The notes below the pieces were generated by a model. The model did no database searches, was not told the origin of the DNA, and worked only from the letters and a program-made list of their open reading frames with translations. A stretch of 9,869 bases of DNA from NCBI GenBank assembly GCA_030618945.1, contig JAUXCI010000070.1, positions 1-9,869 of the forward strand, given 5' to 3'. Source of the stretch: Flavobacteriaceae bacterium (GTDB lineage: Bacteria; Bacteroidota; Bacteroidia; Flavobacteriales; Flavobacteriaceae). This document shows, in pieces, positions 7,563 to 9,869 of the stretch; the first letter of the stretch is position 1, and each line of letters begins with the position of its first letter. A program made the translations under genes and the position numbers.

Positions 7563-8645
7563 ATGGTAAATAAAAATTGGCACGTAATTGGATTGATGAG
7601 TGGCACCTCTTTAGATGGTGTCGATTTAGTATATGTTAAATTTTCCCTGAATCAAGGCTATACTTTTGAGGTATTGAAAAAAAAATCTATAGTTTATTCC
7701 GAATTATGGAAAAACAAGCTTCAAGAAGCATTTGGCTATGCTGGCGAACAGTTGACAAAAATAGATAGTGATTACGGCAATTTTTTAGGGCATTTGGTCT
7801 TGAATTTTATAGCCGAAAATGAAATCGAAGAACTTGATTTTATCGCTTCCCATGGACATACGATTTATCACCGACCCGAGCAAGGGTTCACGCTTCAAAT
7901 TGGAAGTGGAGCCCATTTATCAGCCAAATGCAATTGCAAGGTCATTTGCGATTTTAGGACCCAGGACGTGGCTTTGGGAGGTCAAGGGGCGCCATTGGTA
8001 CCCATCGGGGATTTATTATTGTTTAAAGCATATGATTTTTGCCTTAATCTTGGTGGTTTTGCGAATATTTCTTATCAGGATGATGAGCTTAGGATGGCCT
8101 ATGATATATGCGCTACCAATATTGTCCTCAATCATTTTACGAGAAAAATTGGTTTGGAATACGATGATAAGGGAGTGATGGCATCAAAAGGAGAAGTTGA
8201 TGAGGATTTGTTATCAGCCTTGGATCAGCTGCCATTTTATGATCAGGAGCAACCTAAATCTTTGGGTTATGAATTTGTGATTGAAGTAGTTTTGCCGATT
8301 ATAGAACGCTTCACTATTTCAACAGAGGATATACTGCGCACTTATGTGGAACATTCCGCCAGACAAATAGCAGCCGTGATTAACAAGGTAATCGAAAATA
8401 AAGAAAAGAATAAAACCAGGGTGCTCGTAACTGGAGGCGGTGCTTTTAATACTTTTATGATTGATAGAATATCATCTCTCGCTGAAGCTGAGATTGTAAT
8501 CCCTTCAACCGAAATCATAGAATTTAAAGAGGCAATAATCTTTGCTTTTTTGGGTGTTCTAAAAGATATGGGAGAAGTGAATTGTCTAAAAAGTGTTACT
8601 GGAGCTTATCGAGATCACAGTAGTGGAGTCATTTATAATGGATAA
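7563..8645 (+). CDS. anmK: Anhydro-N-acetylmuramic acid kinase AnmK
   Basis: The 360-residue cytosolic enzyme cleaves the 1,6-anhydro ring of anhydro-MurNAc and phosphorylates it with ATP to MurNAc-6-phosphate, for MurQ to process in peptidoglycan recycling. The sugar-kinase (ASKHA) fold is shown by IGLMSGTSLDGVD (9-21), the phosphate-binding start of the family; SHGHTIYHRP (96-105) and LGGQGAPLVP (138-147), sugar-side segments; NLGGFANIS (162-170); and the nucleotide-site TGGGAFN (290-296). Asp181 in AYDICATN is in the position of the catalytic base (Asp182 of the characterised enzymes). There the proteobacterial GPGN is CATN, probably a lineage difference. Length is normal (E. coli about 369). 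The ATG at 7563 places the phosphate loop correctly near the N-terminus. The next gene follows after 20 bases on the same strand. The murQ partner is not in the window. Confidence 0.95.
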   Translation: MVNKNWHVIGLMSGTSLDGVDLVYVKFSLNQGYTFEVLKKKSIVYSELWKNKLQEAFGYAGEQLTKIDSDYGNFLGHLVLNFIAENEIEELDFIASHGHTIYHRPEQGFTLQIGSGAHLSAKCNCKVICDFRTQDVALGGQGAPLVPIGDLLLFKAYDFCLNLGGFANISYQDDELRMAYDICATNIVLNHFTRKIGLEYDDKGVMASKGEVDEDLLSALDQLPFYDQEQPKSLGYEFVIEVVLPIIERFTISTEDILRTYVEHSARQIAAVINKVIENKEKNKTRVLVTGGGAFNTFMIDRISSLAEAEIVIPSTEIIEFKEAIIFAFLGVLKDMGEVNCLKSVTGAYRDHSSGVIYNG

Positions 8646-8665
8646 AAAATAATTTAGAAAGGATC

Positions 8666-9869
8666 ATGAAAGAACTATTAAAAAAATATGAGAATAAGGC
8701 ACCGGAAATTGTATTTCATTGGAAAGATCAGGAAACCGAGGCCGAAGGATGGACCGTTATTAATTCATTGAGAGGTGGAGCAGCAGGTGGAGGAACAAGG
8801 ATGCGCAAAGGTTTGGATATGAATGAGGTTTTGTCTTTGGCAAAGACCATGGAAGTGAAATTCACGGTATCAGGGCCCAAAATTGGAGGGGCTAAATCAG
8901 GGATTAATTTTGATCCTAATGATCCCAGAAAAAGAGGTGTTTTGGAAAGATGGTACAAGGCAGTTGCACCTTTGTTAAAATACTATTACGGTACAGGCGG
9001 GGATCTTAATATTGATGAGATTCACGATGTTATTCCACTTACAGAGAATTCGGGTGTATGGCATCCTCAGGAAGGGGTTTTTAATGGTCATTTTAAACCG
9101 ACCGAAGCAGAAAAGATCAATAGGATAGGTCAGTTAAGGCATGGAGTGATCAAGGTCATTGAAGATAAAAATTACTCTCCTGATCTGACTAAAAAATATA
9201 CCATAGCAGATATGCTTACTGGTTATGGAGTAGCACAGGCAGTAAAGCATTATTACGATATTTATGGTGGCGATATAAGCGGAAAACGAGCCATCGTTCA
9301 GGGCTTTGGCAATGTGGGATCAGCGGCAGCCTATTACCTTACGCAACTTGGAGCCAAAGTTGTTGGAATTATCGATAGAGTAGGAGGTGTAATCAATGAG
9401 GATGGTTTTGATACCGAAGAAGTGAGAACCATGTTTCTAAATAAACGAGGCAACATGTTGGTCGCTGAAAAGATGATACCTTTTGATGAGATTAACGAAA
9501 AGATATGGTCTGTGCCTGCGGAAATTTTTATTCCGGCGGCTGCATCTCGTTTGGTGACCAAGAATCAGGTAGAACAAATGATCAAAGCCGGGCTTGAAGT
9601 TATTTCACCAGGGGCAAACGTTCCTTTTGCAGACAAAGAAATATTTTTTGGATCCATCATGGAATTTACTGACAAACAGGTGAGTCTTATTCCGGATTTT
9701 GTCTCAAATTGTGGTATAGCGCGTCTTTTTGCTTATTTGATGGAATCTAAAATAGATCTCCCCATGAGTGATCACGCCATTTTTGAAGACACCTCTGTTA
9801 CCATCAGGCTGGCCCTTGAAAAGGCCTTTCGTTTACATCCTTATAAAACAAACATTTGTAAAACAGCCT
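8666..9869 (+). CDS. Glu/Leu/Phe/Val dehydrogenase family protein, 3' end outside window
   Basis: The frame opens at ATG 8666 and is still open at the right edge after 401 codons, so the C-terminus is missing, probably only a little if the protein is about 410-430 residues like related flavobacterial proteins I recall. The family performs NAD(P)-dependent reversible oxidative deamination of an amino acid to its 2-oxo acid. Seen in order: dimerisation/substrate domain with GGAAGGGTRMRKGL (37-50); Lys65 and Lys77 (in GGAKSG), 12 apart like the paired active-site lysines of leucine dehydrogenase; Asp113 in GTGGDLN, the usual catalytic aspartate; and a Rossmann domain with QGFGNVGSAAAYYL (212-225) and Asp237 after strand two, which favours NAD over NADP. 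Substrate cannot be decided; it is neither a typical GdhA (about 445 residues) nor a typical leucine dehydrogenase (about 365). The start lies 20 bases after anmK, behind AGAAAGGA (8656-8663), so an operon is likely. Confidence 0.93.
   Translation, partial: MKELLKKYENKAPEIVFHWKDQETEAEGWTVINSLRGGAAGGGTRMRKGLDMNEVLSLAKTMEVKFTVSGPKIGGAKSGINFDPNDPRKRGVLERWYKAVAPLLKYYYGTGGDLNIDEIHDVIPLTENSGVWHPQEGVFNGHFKPTEAEKINRIGQLRHGVIKVIEDKNYSPDLTKKYTIADMLTGYGVAQAVKHYYDIYGGDISGKRAIVQGFGNVGSAAAYYLTQLGAKVVGIIDRVGGVINEDGFDTEEVRTMFLNKRGNMLVAEKMIPFDEINEKIWSVPAEIFIPAAASRLVTKNQVEQMIKAGLEVISPGANVPFADKEIFFGSIMEFTDKQVSLIPDFVSNCGIARLFAYLMESKIDLPMSDHAIFEDTSVTIRLALEKAFRLHPYKTNICKTA

Noticed and set aside
6041..9869. The set of acyl-CoA dehydrogenase, anmK and amino acid dehydrogenase as a new functional system
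   Set aside because: Each gene is a well-known metabolic family. The acyl-CoA dehydrogenase gene is divergent from the other two, and nothing in the sequence ties the three into one mechanism.

Overview
The window looks like chromosomal DNA of a member of the Bacteroidota, most likely a flavobacterium. The DNA is AT-rich, the proteins read like flavobacterial enzymes, and two genes are preceded by exact matches to the Bacteroidota -7 promoter element TAnnTTTG. No taxonomic search was possible, so this is inference from pattern. I see no tRNA, rRNA, CRISPR array, insertion sequence, phage gene or defence gene. The five main genes are ordinary metabolism, and I did not find a new biological system.

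Left half (minus strand, bases 69-6040): gltB and gltD, the large and small subunits of NADPH-dependent glutamate synthase, are 2 bases apart and form one operon. Together they convert glutamine and 2-oxoglutarate into two glutamates. The first 68 bases lie beyond gltD and may hold the edge of another gene.

Middle (6041-6341): this gap carries the likely gltB promoter, two short repeated motifs upstream of it, and what reads as the C-terminal end of a lost gene. That remnant is a 35-codon piece resembling the end of a TIGR01777/YfcH-type NAD-dependent epimerase. It has no start codon and sits just behind an in-frame stop. It is the most notable thing in the window.

Right half (6342-9869): a short-chain-type acyl-CoA dehydrogenase gene (minus strand) is divergent, across 81 bases, from anmK (plus strand, 1,6-anhydro-MurNAc kinase of cell-wall recycling). 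anmK is followed 20 bases later by a Glu/Leu/Phe/Val dehydrogenase family gene that runs off the right edge with at least 401 codons. GOGAT and this dehydrogenase both handle amino nitrogen, but they are on opposite strands and are not one operon. The anmK and dehydrogenase pair is probably co-transcribed.
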